Source: Desulfallas thermosapovorans DSM 6562
GTDB taxonomy: Bacteria; Bacillota; Desulfotomaculia; Desulfotomaculales; Desulfallaceae
DNA: 64,000 nt
Direction: 5' to 3'
Assembly: GCF_008124625.1 (NCBI RefSeq)
Contig: NZ_VNHM01000002.1
Span: forward strand, 124,001-188,000
Shown here piece by piece: positions 1 to 7,851 of this stretch; position 1 is the first letter of the stretch, and every line of letters begins with the position of its first letter. The notes beneath the pieces were generated by a model. It had not been told where the DNA came from. It made no database searches and worked only from the letters and a program-made list of their open reading frames with translations. The translations under genes and the position numbers were made by a program.

Positions 1-1397
1 AATCCAAAGGAGGCGCCCAGAAACATCAGAGGAAACCTTAACAGCCTGAAAGTGATACTACTGCTGTAATATACTGTGAACGAGGCCATGGCCGTCAATG
101 CCACAACAATAATGGTGGCCCCGGCCACCAAACCCGCCTGTACCGCGGCTTGGCCGATAATCAGCGCGGCGACGAGACTTACTGCTTGTCCCACGTCCCG
201 GGGCAGGCGGATGCCGGCTTCCCGGATAATTTCAAAGGCTAATTCCATTATTAACGCCTCCGCGAATACCGGGAAGGGTACCGCTTCCCGCTGGGCTGCG
301 ATACTTAATAGCAGCGGCGTGGGCAGCATTTCATGGTGAAATGAAACAATGGCAATATAAAAGGAGGGCAGGGTCAAAGCGATCAGCAGGCAAAATATGC
401 GCAGCATCCGCACACCGGACATGAAAAATGAACGTTCATAATAGTCCTCCGGCGTTTGGATGGTTTCAATAAATAAGTAAGGTGCCACCAGCACCACCGG
501 CGTGCCGTCCACCATAATGGCCACCCGGCCCTCCAATAAATGGGCGGCAACCCGGTCAGGGCGGTCGGTGTGGGCCAGGGTGGGAAATACCGAGTAGGGG
601 TGATCCTGGATCAGTTCTTCTATATAACCTGATTCCAGTACCGCGTCGATTTTAATGCCCGCCAGTCGCTTTTTTACCTCCTGTACCAATTCTTGTTTTG
701 CGATTCCCTTGAGATATATAACGGCGATATCGGTTTTGGTTACTTCCCCCAACTGCAATGTTTCAATTTTTAAATTGGGGTTTTTAATTTTACGCCTCAG
801 CATAGACGTATTGGTGCGCAGTGTCTCCACAAATGACTCCCGGGGTCCCCGTATCACTGTTTCAGTTTTGGATTCCCCAATGGAACGGGCCGCCCATGCC
901 CTGCTGCCTATGATCAGTGCCCTGGCGTGGCCGTCCACCAGTAACACACAGTCTCCGGATAAAATCGCATTAATTAATTCTTCAGGCTGCTGTGTTTCCT
1001 GTATCTGGTGCGCGCAAAGGCCGCGCATTTTAATATAGTGCCAGGCATTTTCTTTGGTAATGGCCGTTTTATTGGTGGCCACAGGTACCTCCAGGGATAG
1101 CGCCCGCATAATTTGATCGCTGACCAGATTTTTATCGGTCAAGCCGTCAATATAAATTAATGCAAGCTTTATTTGCTCCCGCTGGGCAAATAAAAACTCA
1201 CGCATAACTATGTCGTCGCAGTTGCTGAAAATCTCTTTTAAATTGCGCAGATTATCTTCTATACCGGTACTTAAAGTCAGACCCGGGTAACCCTGGCCGG
1301 AATTGCCGGGCCGGCTATTCTGATGGCCTGGCTGGCCCGGTTTTTTGGCCGCGTTCAAACGGCGGGGTCGCCGGATTTTGCTAAAAAAAGCCGCCAT
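1..1397 (-). CDS. GerA family spore germination protein (partial, 3' end beyond window)
   Basis: Membrane protein of the GerAA/SpoVAF type, part of the nutrient germinant receptor in the spore inner membrane. The ATG at 1397-1395 follows an AAGGAG site. The first ~465 residues are present: a basic, Gly/Pro-rich tail, then a soluble domain with the family stretches EDNLRNLKEIF, LALIYIDGL, ILSGDCVLLVDG and VIRGPRESFVE, and the first hydrophobic helices near residues 390-430. The remaining membrane segments lie beyond base 1. It diverges from the hydrogenase operon. Family certain; which receptor subunit is not. Confidence 0.93.
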   Translation of the reverse strand, partial: MAAFFSKIRRPRRLNAAKKPGQPGHQNSRPGNSGQGYPGLTLSTGIEDNLRNLKEIFSNCDDIVMREFLFAQREQIKLALIYIDGLTDKNLVSDQIMRALSLEVPVATNKTAITKENAWHYIKMRGLCAHQIQETQQPEELINAILSGDCVLLVDGHARALIIGSRAWAARSIGESKTETVIRGPRESFVETLRTNTSMLRRKIKNPNLKIETLQLGEVTKTDIAVIYLKGIAKQELVQEVKKRLAGIKIDAVLESGYIEELIQDHPYSVFPTLAHTDRPDRVAAHLLEGRVAIMVDGTPVVLVAPYLFIETIQTPEDYYERSFFMSGVRMLRIFCLLIALTLPSFYIAIVSFHHEMLPTPLLLSIAAQREAVPFPVFAEALIMELAFEIIREAGIRLPRDVGQAVSLVAALIIGQAAVQAGLVAGATIIVVALTAMASFTVYYSSSITFRLLRFPLMFLGASFG

Positions 1398-1650
1398 AGT
1401 AAAACTCCTTGTATACATTGTTTAACCACTTCCCAGCGGGGATTTATGGTTTTAGCATGCCTATCTGCCGGTGGTTGTTGAATAGAACCGGTAACCTTAT
1501 TGTGTGCAGTTATTGGCTTAACTATGAATTTTTTTCAAAGATTGCCACCGTTATATCACAGCCGGCATATCATAGATGGATGGCTAACACAGCAAAATAA
1601 AACAGAACTTATATTTATGAATGTTTTGGGAAAGATTGTCTTAGGTGCTG

Positions 1651-2781
1651 ATGATGAAAATAAAAGACTTTATAAAAATTATCGGTAAAAGCGGCATGGA
1701 CGTAAAAAAAACCACTAACCAGCTGGTGGGTGGTTTACTGGCCGGGGATAAAAAAAAGCGTCCTCCGGTACTCTGGCTGGGCACAAATACCTGTGCCGGG
1801 GACAGTATATCCTTTTTAAACTCTTTGGATCCCGGTTACCGGGCTATGATCACGAATTTGATAGACTTCCGCTACAACCACTTTGTCATGACTGCCGAAG
1901 GGGATATGAGCACGGGCGTGCTGGAGGACACCCTGGCCAAACATGCCGGTGAGTATTTATTGATTGTGGAAGGCACGGTGCCGACCCGTTCCGGCGGCCT
2001 TTACTGTGTAGTGGGTCACCGTAACGGGAAGCCGTACACGGCTCTGGAGGCGGTGCGGGAACTGGGCGCGGCGGCAGGTCATGTGGTGGCGGTGGGTACC
2101 TGCGCCGCCTTTGGGGGGCCTTATGCCGCTCATCCCAATCCCTCCCGGGGTAAAAGTGTGCAGGGGATACTGGACCGGCGGGTGATCAATGTACCGGGCT
2201 GCCCGGTTAACCCGGGCTGGATTGTGGGCACCCTGGCCCACCTGGTATGGTATGGTGAACCCGAACTGGACGAATATAATCGCCCTACACTGTTTTACGG
2301 GGAAACAATTCATAATCTGTGCCAGCGCCGGCACTATTTCGACAGCGGTATATTTGCCGCTCAACTGGGGGAGCCCTGGTGCATGTACAAAGTCGGTTGT
2401 AAGGGTCCGGTCACCTTTGCGGATTGCCCGTACCGCCAGTGGAACGGGGAACACGTTAACTGGCCTGTTAAGGCCAACACTCCCTGTATAGGTTGTGTAA
2501 ACCCCGAGTTTCCGGAGCACACCATGCCCTTTTTCGAGCATCTACCGGATATCCACCTGCCCCAAATTACTGTCAACGCCGACCGCATCGGAGCAATAAC
2601 CGGTACTTTGGCAGCCCTGGGCATTGGTAGTCACCTGGCGGTCAGAATTAAAAAGGGCCGGCTGGCCAAAACCATCAAGAAAGGCCTGGCGCCCCCAAAA
2701 CTTGGCCTGCAGGTGTTGCAGACCACGCCGGCCCAAAAGCTGGTGGACGGCATTAAATTCAAGTTAAAGAAAAAGAATTGA
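1651..2781 (+). CDS. [NiFe] hydrogenase small (electron-transfer) subunit
   Basis: Carries electrons between the NiFe site of the large subunit and the membrane acceptor through three Fe-S clusters. Visible cluster motifs are VGTCAAFGG and NVPGCPVNPGW (proximal), HNLC and GEPWCMYKVGC (distal), and FADCP plus TPCIGC (medial). The usual CxxC near the N-terminus is C-A-G-D (Cys50 and Asp53 counted from a possible GTG at 1645), so one proximal ligand is probably Asp; the actinobacterial-type (group 1h/5) enzyme has the same feature. The N-terminus has DFIK where a Tat leader has RRxFLK, but no twin Arg and no hydrophobic core, so export is unlikely. ATG 1651 or 1654 follow AGGTG; GTG 1645 is also possible. 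First gene of the operon. Confidence 0.93.
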   Translation: MMKIKDFIKIIGKSGMDVKKTTNQLVGGLLAGDKKKRPPVLWLGTNTCAGDSISFLNSLDPGYRAMITNLIDFRYNHFVMTAEGDMSTGVLEDTLAKHAGEYLLIVEGTVPTRSGGLYCVVGHRNGKPYTALEAVRELGAAAGHVVAVGTCAAFGGPYAAHPNPSRGKSVQGILDRRVINVPGCPVNPGWIVGTLAHLVWYGEPELDEYNRPTLFYGETIHNLCQRRHYFDSGIFAAQLGEPWCMYKVGCKGPVTFADCPYRQWNGEHVNWPVKANTPCIGCVNPEFPEHTMPFFEHLPDIHLPQITVNADRIGAITGTLAALGIGSHLAVRIKKGRLAKTIKKGLAPPKLGLQVLQTTPAQKLVDGIKFKLKKKN

Positions 2782-2869
2782 TTTAACCGGAGAAGATTGA
2801 TTCTGCCGCTTTCCGTAAGATGTAAATTACAAGCTGTGTATTAAATAAAAAAGGGGGCAACAGTCATCT

Positions 2870-4318
2870 ATGAAAAAAATTACTATCAATCCAGTAACCA
2901 GAGCTAATAGCCCCTTTGTGGTTGAAGTTACGGTGGATGGTGGAAAAGTGGTGGAGGCTAAATGTAGCGTACAGTTTTTTCGGGGCTTTGAGTTAATCCT
3001 GCGGGGCAGGGATCCCCGGGATGCCAGTTATCTTACTGAACGGGTGTGCGGCATTTGCTCCTCCGCCCATGGCACGGCGGCGGCTTTTGCCCTTGAAGAT
3101 GCTGCCGGGGTGCGCCCGCCCCACAACGGCAATATATTACGCAATTTAATTCTGGGTGCCGATCTACTGCAAAACCATATCCGGCATTTTTATCTTTTGA
3201 GTTTGCCCGATTACGTGCGAGGCCCCAACCTGCCACCCTTTGTACCCGGTTACAAAAAGGACTTCAGGCTTCCCAGCCGGGTTAACGAAGCTATGTTAAA
3301 TAACTATTATGAAGCACTGGAAATCGCCCGGCTGGCCCATGAAATGGTTGCCCTGTTCGGTGCCAAAGCACCTTTCCCGCACAGCATTTTGGCCGGGGGC
3401 AGTACTGTGGCACCTGCGGCTGACGTGGTTATGAATTTTCGTTCCAAGTTGCAAAAAATAAATGATTTTATTGCCAACCGCATGATACCCGATGCCCATA
3501 CCCTGGCCGGGGTTTATGACGATTACTATTCCATCGGCGGGCGAAATGCCGATATGCTTGTATTTGGTATATTTCCCCGGGACCAATATGACCGGGAAAG
3601 ATATTTCCCCTTCGGGGCTGTGCTGGACGGGCAGTTGTACCAGGTGGACTTGCAGGCGATCAGGGAAGATGTAAGCCATGCCTGGTACATTGGTGGGGTG
3701 GGACAGCCCGGCGGGGATTACGGTGTCGCCGGGAACCTGTATGGTAAAGGTATGCAAAATAAGCAGGCATTGCCCGACCGGGAAAAACAAGGGGCCTATA
3801 CTTGGGTGAAAGCACCCCGGTATAAGGGCAGAGCAGTGGAGGGGGGTTCCCTGGCCCGGCTCTGGGTGAGGGGTGATTACCGCCACGGCGTTTCCACAAT
3901 GGACCGGATCATGGCCCGGGTGCTGGAAACCCAAAAGGTGGGTCAATTAATGGAGGGTTGGCTGGAGGAATTACGTCCCGGAGAACCGGTGTATAAACCG
4001 TTTAAAATCCCCCAAAAAGCAACCGGGGTGGGTTTGACCGGTGCTATGCGCGGTCCCCTGGGGCACTGGCTGCGTATTGAAAAGGGGCGCATTGCCGGTT
4101 ATCAAATTATTACTCCCACAGCGTGGAACATGTCCCCCCGGGATGCCGGGGGGCAGCCCGGGCCGATGGAACAGGCCCTTTTAAACACCCCGGTGGCGGA
4201 TGAAAACGAACCCATCGAAATAAGCCGGGTGGTGCGCGCTTTTGACCCCTGCTCAGCCTGTGCCACCCATGTGATCGCGCCGGGTAAATCATTGCGGGAG
4301 TTTATTATTCCTGTATAA
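2870..4318 (+). CDS. [NiFe] hydrogenase large (catalytic) subunit
   Basis: Holds the NiFe(CN)2CO site that splits or forms H2. 482 residues. The N-terminal L1 motif is RVCGIC (C60, C63) and the C-terminal L2 motif is DPCSACATH (C461, C464, H467). All four metal ligands are Cys, so this is not a selenoenzyme. Fifteen residues follow the terminal His and should be removed by a maturation endopeptidase, which is encoded at 5785-6267. Lies 88 bp after the small subunit in the same direction. Physiological direction (uptake or evolution) cannot be read from the sequence; the cytochrome b downstream favours uptake into the quinone pool. Confidence 0.96.
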   Translation: MKKITINPVTRANSPFVVEVTVDGGKVVEAKCSVQFFRGFELILRGRDPRDASYLTERVCGICSSAHGTAAAFALEDAAGVRPPHNGNILRNLILGADLLQNHIRHFYLLSLPDYVRGPNLPPFVPGYKKDFRLPSRVNEAMLNNYYEALEIARLAHEMVALFGAKAPFPHSILAGGSTVAPAADVVMNFRSKLQKINDFIANRMIPDAHTLAGVYDDYYSIGGRNADMLVFGIFPRDQYDRERYFPFGAVLDGQLYQVDLQAIREDVSHAWYIGGVGQPGGDYGVAGNLYGKGMQNKQALPDREKQGAYTWVKAPRYKGRAVEGGSLARLWVRGDYRHGVSTMDRIMARVLETQKVGQLMEGWLEELRPGEPVYKPFKIPQKATGVGLTGAMRGPLGHWLRIEKGRIAGYQIITPTAWNMSPRDAGGQPGPMEQALLNTPVADENEPIEISRVVRAFDPCSACATHVIAPGKSLREFIIPV

Positions 4319-4379
4319 GCCTTCGCCAAAACATTACCCGTAATAGCCGGTTGAGATAAATACTACGGTGTAAATCAGG

Positions 4380-4541
4380 TAATTATATATGGTAAGCCAG
4401 GTATGTTAACAGCATGACCGGTATATAAGCGTAAACCGAAAGGAGTGCAAGCCCGGTCAATGGGAACCGGCGGGTGAGCAAGAGCAACAAACTTCATGTT
4501 TGGAACAAAAAGGACTCACCGGGTTTTATGGCCGGGGGCAA
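4380..4541 (+). promoter_or_regulatory. structured leader before the ferritin-like gene
   Basis: This gap inside the hydrogenase operon holds two potential stems. CCGGT (from 4453) can pair with ACCGG (to 4470) around an 8-nt loop, and GGTGAG near 4473-4478 can pair with CTCACC near 4514-4519. AAACCGAAAGG with a GAAA tetraloop precedes them at 4432-4442. I recognise no riboswitch class. It may be a processing or stability element that sets stoichiometry between hydrogenase subunits and the downstream genes. If the ferritin-like protein starts at TTG 4500, the second stem would be partly coding. Confidence 0.25.
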
Positions 4542-4985
4542 ATGGACGAGGAGACAATTATTTCTAAATTAAACTGGTTTTACAGCCTGGAACTGAACCA
4601 GGTGGATTTATACACAGCCCAGGCCCATGCGGTGAAAGATATTTACCTGGCTAAATCCTTTGCCAGGATAGCCATGATCGAACAACAACACGTGGATAAC
4701 TTGGCCGAGGAGATTAAAAGGCGGGGGGGGAAGCCTACCAGTTTGGGTGACGTTGTTTCGCCTCTCCTGGGGAAAGCCGCCGGTACATTTAGTGGTCTGT
4801 TGGGACCGCGCATGATGCTTAAAATGGATATCACCCTGGAAGAAAAAGCCATGCAGGATTATAAAAATATGATCATGCAGGTGGGAAACGATAAGCGGCT
4901 GTTTGATGTTTTATGGGACAATCTGATAGACGAGGACCTTCATGCCGCCTGGTTTGCGAATAAGTTAAAAGAACTTGAACGCTAA
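4542..4985 (+). CDS. ferritin-like diiron protein (COQ7/rubrerythrin-type fold)
   Basis: About 147 residues forming a predicted four-helix bundle. Two ExxH motifs (EQQH and EDLH) plus Glu in SLELNQ and in LEEKA match the E/ExxH/E/ExxH ligand set of ferritin-like diiron proteins. Family members include rubrerythrin (peroxide reduction) and demethoxyubiquinone hydroxylase; the substrate here is unknown. It sits between the hydrogenase subunits and the cytochrome b, an unusual partner, and might remove oxygen or peroxide or act on quinone (inference). ATG 4542 begins at MDEET; TTG 4500 would add 14 residues (LEQKGLTGFYGRGQ). Neither start has an ideal ribosome site. Confidence 0.8.
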   Translation: MDEETIISKLNWFYSLELNQVDLYTAQAHAVKDIYLAKSFARIAMIEQQHVDNLAEEIKRRGGKPTSLGDVVSPLLGKAAGTFSGLLGPRMMLKMDITLEEKAMQDYKNMIMQVGNDKRLFDVLWDNLIDEDLHAAWFANKLKELER

Positions 4986-5041
4986 AGTTTTAATTTTGCC
5001 GGAGAACCTGGTTCACATAATTCACTACTGGAGCGGTAAGT

Positions 5042-5662
5042 ATGAAATTTACTAATAATTTACTGGGTTTGCGATTGAAGGGCATTAAAACCCCCCGGCA
5101 TAACCGAACCGCTAGGCTATTGCACTGGGTCCTGGCGCCGTCTTTCTTTTTACTGGCGGCCAGCGGTTTTTATATCCATAAACCTGCCGGTGCATATGGC
5201 TTTCGCAGTATGGATAAAGCAAGGAAAGTGCATTTTACGGCTCAGTACTTTTTCGGTTTTTATTTTTTATCCCGGCTGTATTACGCTGTGGCCAATCGGG
5301 ATTATCGCAAACTGTTTCCCGGCACCCGGGATATAGCTGCCAGTCCGGGGTTCTTTGCTTATGAGATGTTTTTAAAAAAGAAGAAGCCCTACTTTCCCAA
5401 GTATAACCCGGGGCAAAAATTGTTGTTTTCCCAGATGGCCATATTATTTGCAACACAGTTGTTAACCGGAGCGGCCCTTTATTCCACAGGCAAGCTTCAG
5501 GCCTTGAGTCGCTTGTTCGGTGGGCTGCAAAATACCCGCCTGGTGCATTATTTGGCTGCAATAGCCTTATCGGGCATAGTGGTGGGACATTTATATTTTG
5601 CCTTTACCGATAGCCTGGAAAAACTGAAATCAATTGTCACCGGTTATTTTAGACCCAAGTAG
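5042..5662 (+). CDS. b-type cytochrome subunit of the hydrogenase
   Basis: Integral membrane dihaem cytochrome of the cytochrome b561/HupC/PhsC type, expected to connect the hydrogenase to menaquinone. 206 residues with four to five hydrophobic helices. Candidate haem ligands are H28 (LLHW), H64 (KVHF), H169 (LVHY) and H183 (VGHLYF), located in helices as in the family. It begins 56 bp after the ferritin-like gene. Because the small subunit lacks an export signal, the hydrogenase may dock on the cytoplasmic side of this protein. Confidence 0.87.
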   Translation: MKFTNNLLGLRLKGIKTPRHNRTARLLHWVLAPSFFLLAASGFYIHKPAGAYGFRSMDKARKVHFTAQYFFGFYFLSRLYYAVANRDYRKLFPGTRDIAASPGFFAYEMFLKKKKPYFPKYNPGQKLLFSQMAILFATQLLTGAALYSTGKLQALSRLFGGLQNTRLVHYLAAIALSGIVVGHLYFAFTDSLEKLKSIVTGYFRPK

Positions 5663-5672
5663 GGGGCAGGTG

Positions 5673-5816
5673 ATGGTTAGGTTTGCCACCGGTATTACTG
5701 CACGGGATTTGATGGCGGTAGCCAACATGCTTGATCAAGCAAAACTATATTTGTGGATGTTTGTTGCGGTGGTGAAAAATGTAAGTGAAGCATATTGCCG
5801 TGATAGGGCTGGGTAA
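5673..5816 (+). CDS. possible small ORF, 47 residues
   Basis: ATG at 5673 just after GGGGGCAGG, reading 47 residues with one hydrophobic stretch (LYLWMFVAVV) and overlapping the first 32 bases of the maturation protease gene. It fills the gap between the cytochrome b and protease genes, so it could serve translational coupling. The ribosome site is too close to the ATG and I recognise no family, so it may be chance. Confidence 0.2.
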   Translation: MVRFATGITARDLMAVANMLDQAKLYLWMFVAVVKNVSEAYCRDRAG

Positions 5817-6267
5817 TGTCTTATTAAAGGATGACGGTATCGGACCCAGGGTGGTACAGGAGTTAAGTAAAAAAGGTTTGCCACCGGGAGTACAGGCCGT
5901 TGATGCGGGGGGCGGGTTATGGAATTACTGGTATTTGTTAAAGGAATGCCGGCATGTGATTGCCGTGGACAGCATGCAAGGGGGCGGGCCGCCGGGGGCT
6001 GTTTATATGGTGGTCCCGGACCAACTAAGCACAGGGACAAATGAAGTCGAAGCTAAACCCGGTATTCAAATAGACCACGAGTTACACTTTCTGGATGCGC
6101 TGAAGCTGGCCGCCCACTATGGAATTAAACCGGAAGTTACCATTATTGGCGTGGAACCCAAAGAGATCTCCTTTGCCCTTGAATTATCTCCTGAGATAGA
6201 GGCCAGGGTACCTTTGGTGTTAAAAATTATAAAGGAACTGTGCATGCGGTATTCGTGCTCAAGCTGA
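5785..6267 (+). CDS. hydrogenase maturation endopeptidase (HyaD/HybD/HycI family)
   Basis: Cleaves the C-terminal peptide of the large subunit after nickel insertion. 160 residues. The N-terminal GLGNVLLKDDGIGPRV corresponds to the family GxGNxLxxDEGxG, with D in place of the usual E. VDAGGG supplies the second metal ligand (Asp), and the DHELHFLDAL region offers the expected His. The GTG start follows a weak site. Last gene of the operon, followed by a terminator. The large subunit's 15-residue tail fits its role. Confidence 0.92.
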   Translation: MKHIAVIGLGNVLLKDDGIGPRVVQELSKKGLPPGVQAVDAGGGLWNYWYLLKECRHVIAVDSMQGGGPPGAVYMVVPDQLSTGTNEVEAKPGIQIDHELHFLDALKLAAHYGIKPEVTIIGVEPKEISFALELSPEIEARVPLVLKIIKELCMRYSCSS

Positions 6268-6282
6268 ACCCCTATTGGAATG

Positions 6283-6315
6283 ATAACCCCCTTCCTTATG
6301 ATAGAAGGGGGTTAT
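6283..6315. terminator. bidirectional terminator between hydrogenase operon and usp
   Basis: Twelve-base arms ATAACCCCCTTC and GAAGGGGGTTAT around a 9-nt loop, ending at the stop codon of the convergent stress-protein gene. Positioned to stop transcripts from both sides. Confidence 0.8.
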
Positions 6316-6755
6316 TAAATTAAGCAGACGGTTCCGGAGGGGATTTCCTGCAGCTTGTTTTTAAACCACAGCCATCCCTGGCCTTGCTTGCGGCAATACT
6401 TTGACGGGCTGGCAATGAATATTTTATCGTACTGGTGTTCAGTGCTCATTTCTTTAATCTTTTCATCCTGGTCCCGGCTGGAAACAATAATCTTGGGTTC
6501 AAGACCCGCTTCCCTGAAGAGGGGGATGATATCATTGTCAAGAACTTTGTTCCTCAATCTTTCGGCAACCATTTTGTACTCGTAATCCGGCATCCAGAAA
6601 CAAAGCCCGGGGACATCGGGGTACATTTGATTGCACGTAGGATTTACATAAAGAACATCCAGCTGTGCACCTTCCATTTTTGATAACCATATCGCTTTAT
6701 TTACCGCCTGGGTCGAGTATTGAGCACCGTTAATAGCCAGCAACATACGGGTCAT
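6315..6755 (-). CDS. universal stress protein (UspA family)
   Basis: 146 residues with the Usp start MLLAINGAQYSTQAVNKAIWLS, an internal LDVLYVNP strand and a C-terminal strand GTVCLI, typical of the alpha/beta Usp fold. The ATP-binding G-x2-G-x9-G(S/T) motif is not clear, so ATP binding is doubtful. The ATG at 6755 follows AAGGAGG. Monocistronic between a terminator and a non-coding gap. Role: probably stress or energy-state response; ligand unknown. Confidence 0.85.
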   Translation of the reverse strand: MTRMLLAINGAQYSTQAVNKAIWLSKMEGAQLDVLYVNPTCNQMYPDVPGLCFWMPDYEYKMVAERLRNKVLDNDIIPLFREAGLEPKIIVSSRDQDEKIKEMSTEHQYDKIFIASPSKYCRKQGQGWLWFKNKLQEIPSGTVCLI

Positions 6756-7161
6756 ATTTATAACCTCCTTATAATTTATTATTTAATGGGGTCTTTCTTA
6801 TAGTCACATGATACGCTCTCAGACGCCGTTGTTCAACGAATTGCGGCTGTTTTGACTTTTTTGCAGTTTATCCGGCATATGGAGTATGTCGAAAGTTTCA
6901 CTTGGTCATTTATCGCCGGGGTAGCGGGTAAAACTTGATAATGACCGTTTAATTGCTTTGTTACGGTTATTACATGGATTTTCTTCAATTTAGGGCTTGT
7001 GAAATAGTAATCATTCATTAGTGCACTGTTAAAACCAAAATAAGTACCGGCCGGCGGGTAAACAAGTTGAATGGTGGGTGAAACTAATTTGGGCTCACTT
7101 TCCTCGTGGGCATAATGGGCTATAATAATAATACAGGCAAGTTACGGAAGGAGTTAGCGCA
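6756..7161. other. intergenic region, 406 bp
   Basis: Divergent gap between usp and trmK. A TATAAT box at 7121-7126, about 35 bp before the trmK start, could be its -10 element, but no good -35 hexamer stands at 17 bp. A 61-codon reading frame on the minus strand (6833-7018) has no ribosome site and no recognisable family. No RNA gene or repeat seen. Confidence 0.5.
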
Positions 7162-7851
7162 ATGGAATTATCAAAACGGCTGGCCGCAGTGGCCCGGCAT
7201 GTGCCGGTGGGCGCGGCGGTGGCGGATATTGGCACTGACCATGCTTATTTACCCGTTTATTTGGTCCGGCAGGGTATATCAGCCCGGGTAGTGGCCGGTG
7301 ACATTAATTATGGGCCATTTGAAGGGGCCTTGCTAACCGTTCGGGACAGTGGTTTGGAAAAGTATATTGACCTGCGCATGGGGGACGGCCTTCAAATATT
7401 AAAACCCGGTGAAGTTAATGTGCTGGTGGTGGCGGGTATGGGTGGCAAAACAGTTTGTGACATTTTTGAGCAAGGCCGATCAGTTTTACAGCAGGTGCGG
7501 CGCTTGATTATTCAACCCATGCGGGATATACCTGAGGTGCGCCGGTGGTTGACGGGCAATGGCTGGCGGTTGGTGGACGAGGATATGGTTACCGAGGACG
7601 GGCATTACTATGTGATCATTGTTGCTGAGCCGGGCATGGAAAGGCCTGCGGACAGCTTTGTGCTGGAAGTGGGGCCGCGTTTGTTGGAGAAAAAGGATCC
7701 AGTGCTAAAGGAATTTTTAAAAAGAAGGATAATAGAAATCAATACGATTCTGCAAGAAATAAAACGGGCCCGAAGCGTGGGGGCAAATAACCGTGCTAAA
7801 GTGTTAAGACAAGAGGCCCGTAAAATCAGGGAGGTGCTGGAAAGTTGGTAG
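7162..7851 (+). CDS. trmK: tRNA (adenine(22)-N1)-methyltransferase
   Basis: SAM-dependent enzyme that makes m1A22 in bacterial tRNAs. 229 residues. The SAM-binding motif is AVADIGTDHAYLPVYL near residues 18-33, followed by AGDINYGPFEGA and LVVAGMGGKT, and a C-terminal helical domain. The ATG follows AAGGAG. It overlaps the nif3-like gene by 7 bp, the usual pairing in Firmicutes. Confidence 0.93.
   Translation: MELSKRLAAVARHVPVGAAVADIGTDHAYLPVYLVRQGISARVVAGDINYGPFEGALLTVRDSGLEKYIDLRMGDGLQILKPGEVNVLVVAGMGGKTVCDIFEQGRSVLQQVRRLIIQPMRDIPEVRRWLTGNGWRLVDEDMVTEDGHYYVIIVAEPGMERPADSFVLEVGPRLLEKKDPVLKEFLKRRIIEINTILQEIKRARSVGANNRAKVLRQEARKIREVLESW

Noticed and set aside
3296-3946. 216-codon minus frame in the hydrogenase large subunit gene
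   Set aside because: Shadow of the large subunit, which has all family motifs.
4251-4318. Selenocysteine in the hydrogenase large subunit
   Set aside because: Both L2 ligands are encoded by TGC/TGT; there is no in-frame TGA.
4432-4480. c-di-GMP (GEMM-I) riboswitch
   Set aside because: AAACC-GAAA-GG and GCAAGC resemble parts of the motif, but the GACGCAAAGC core and the tetraloop receptor are missing.
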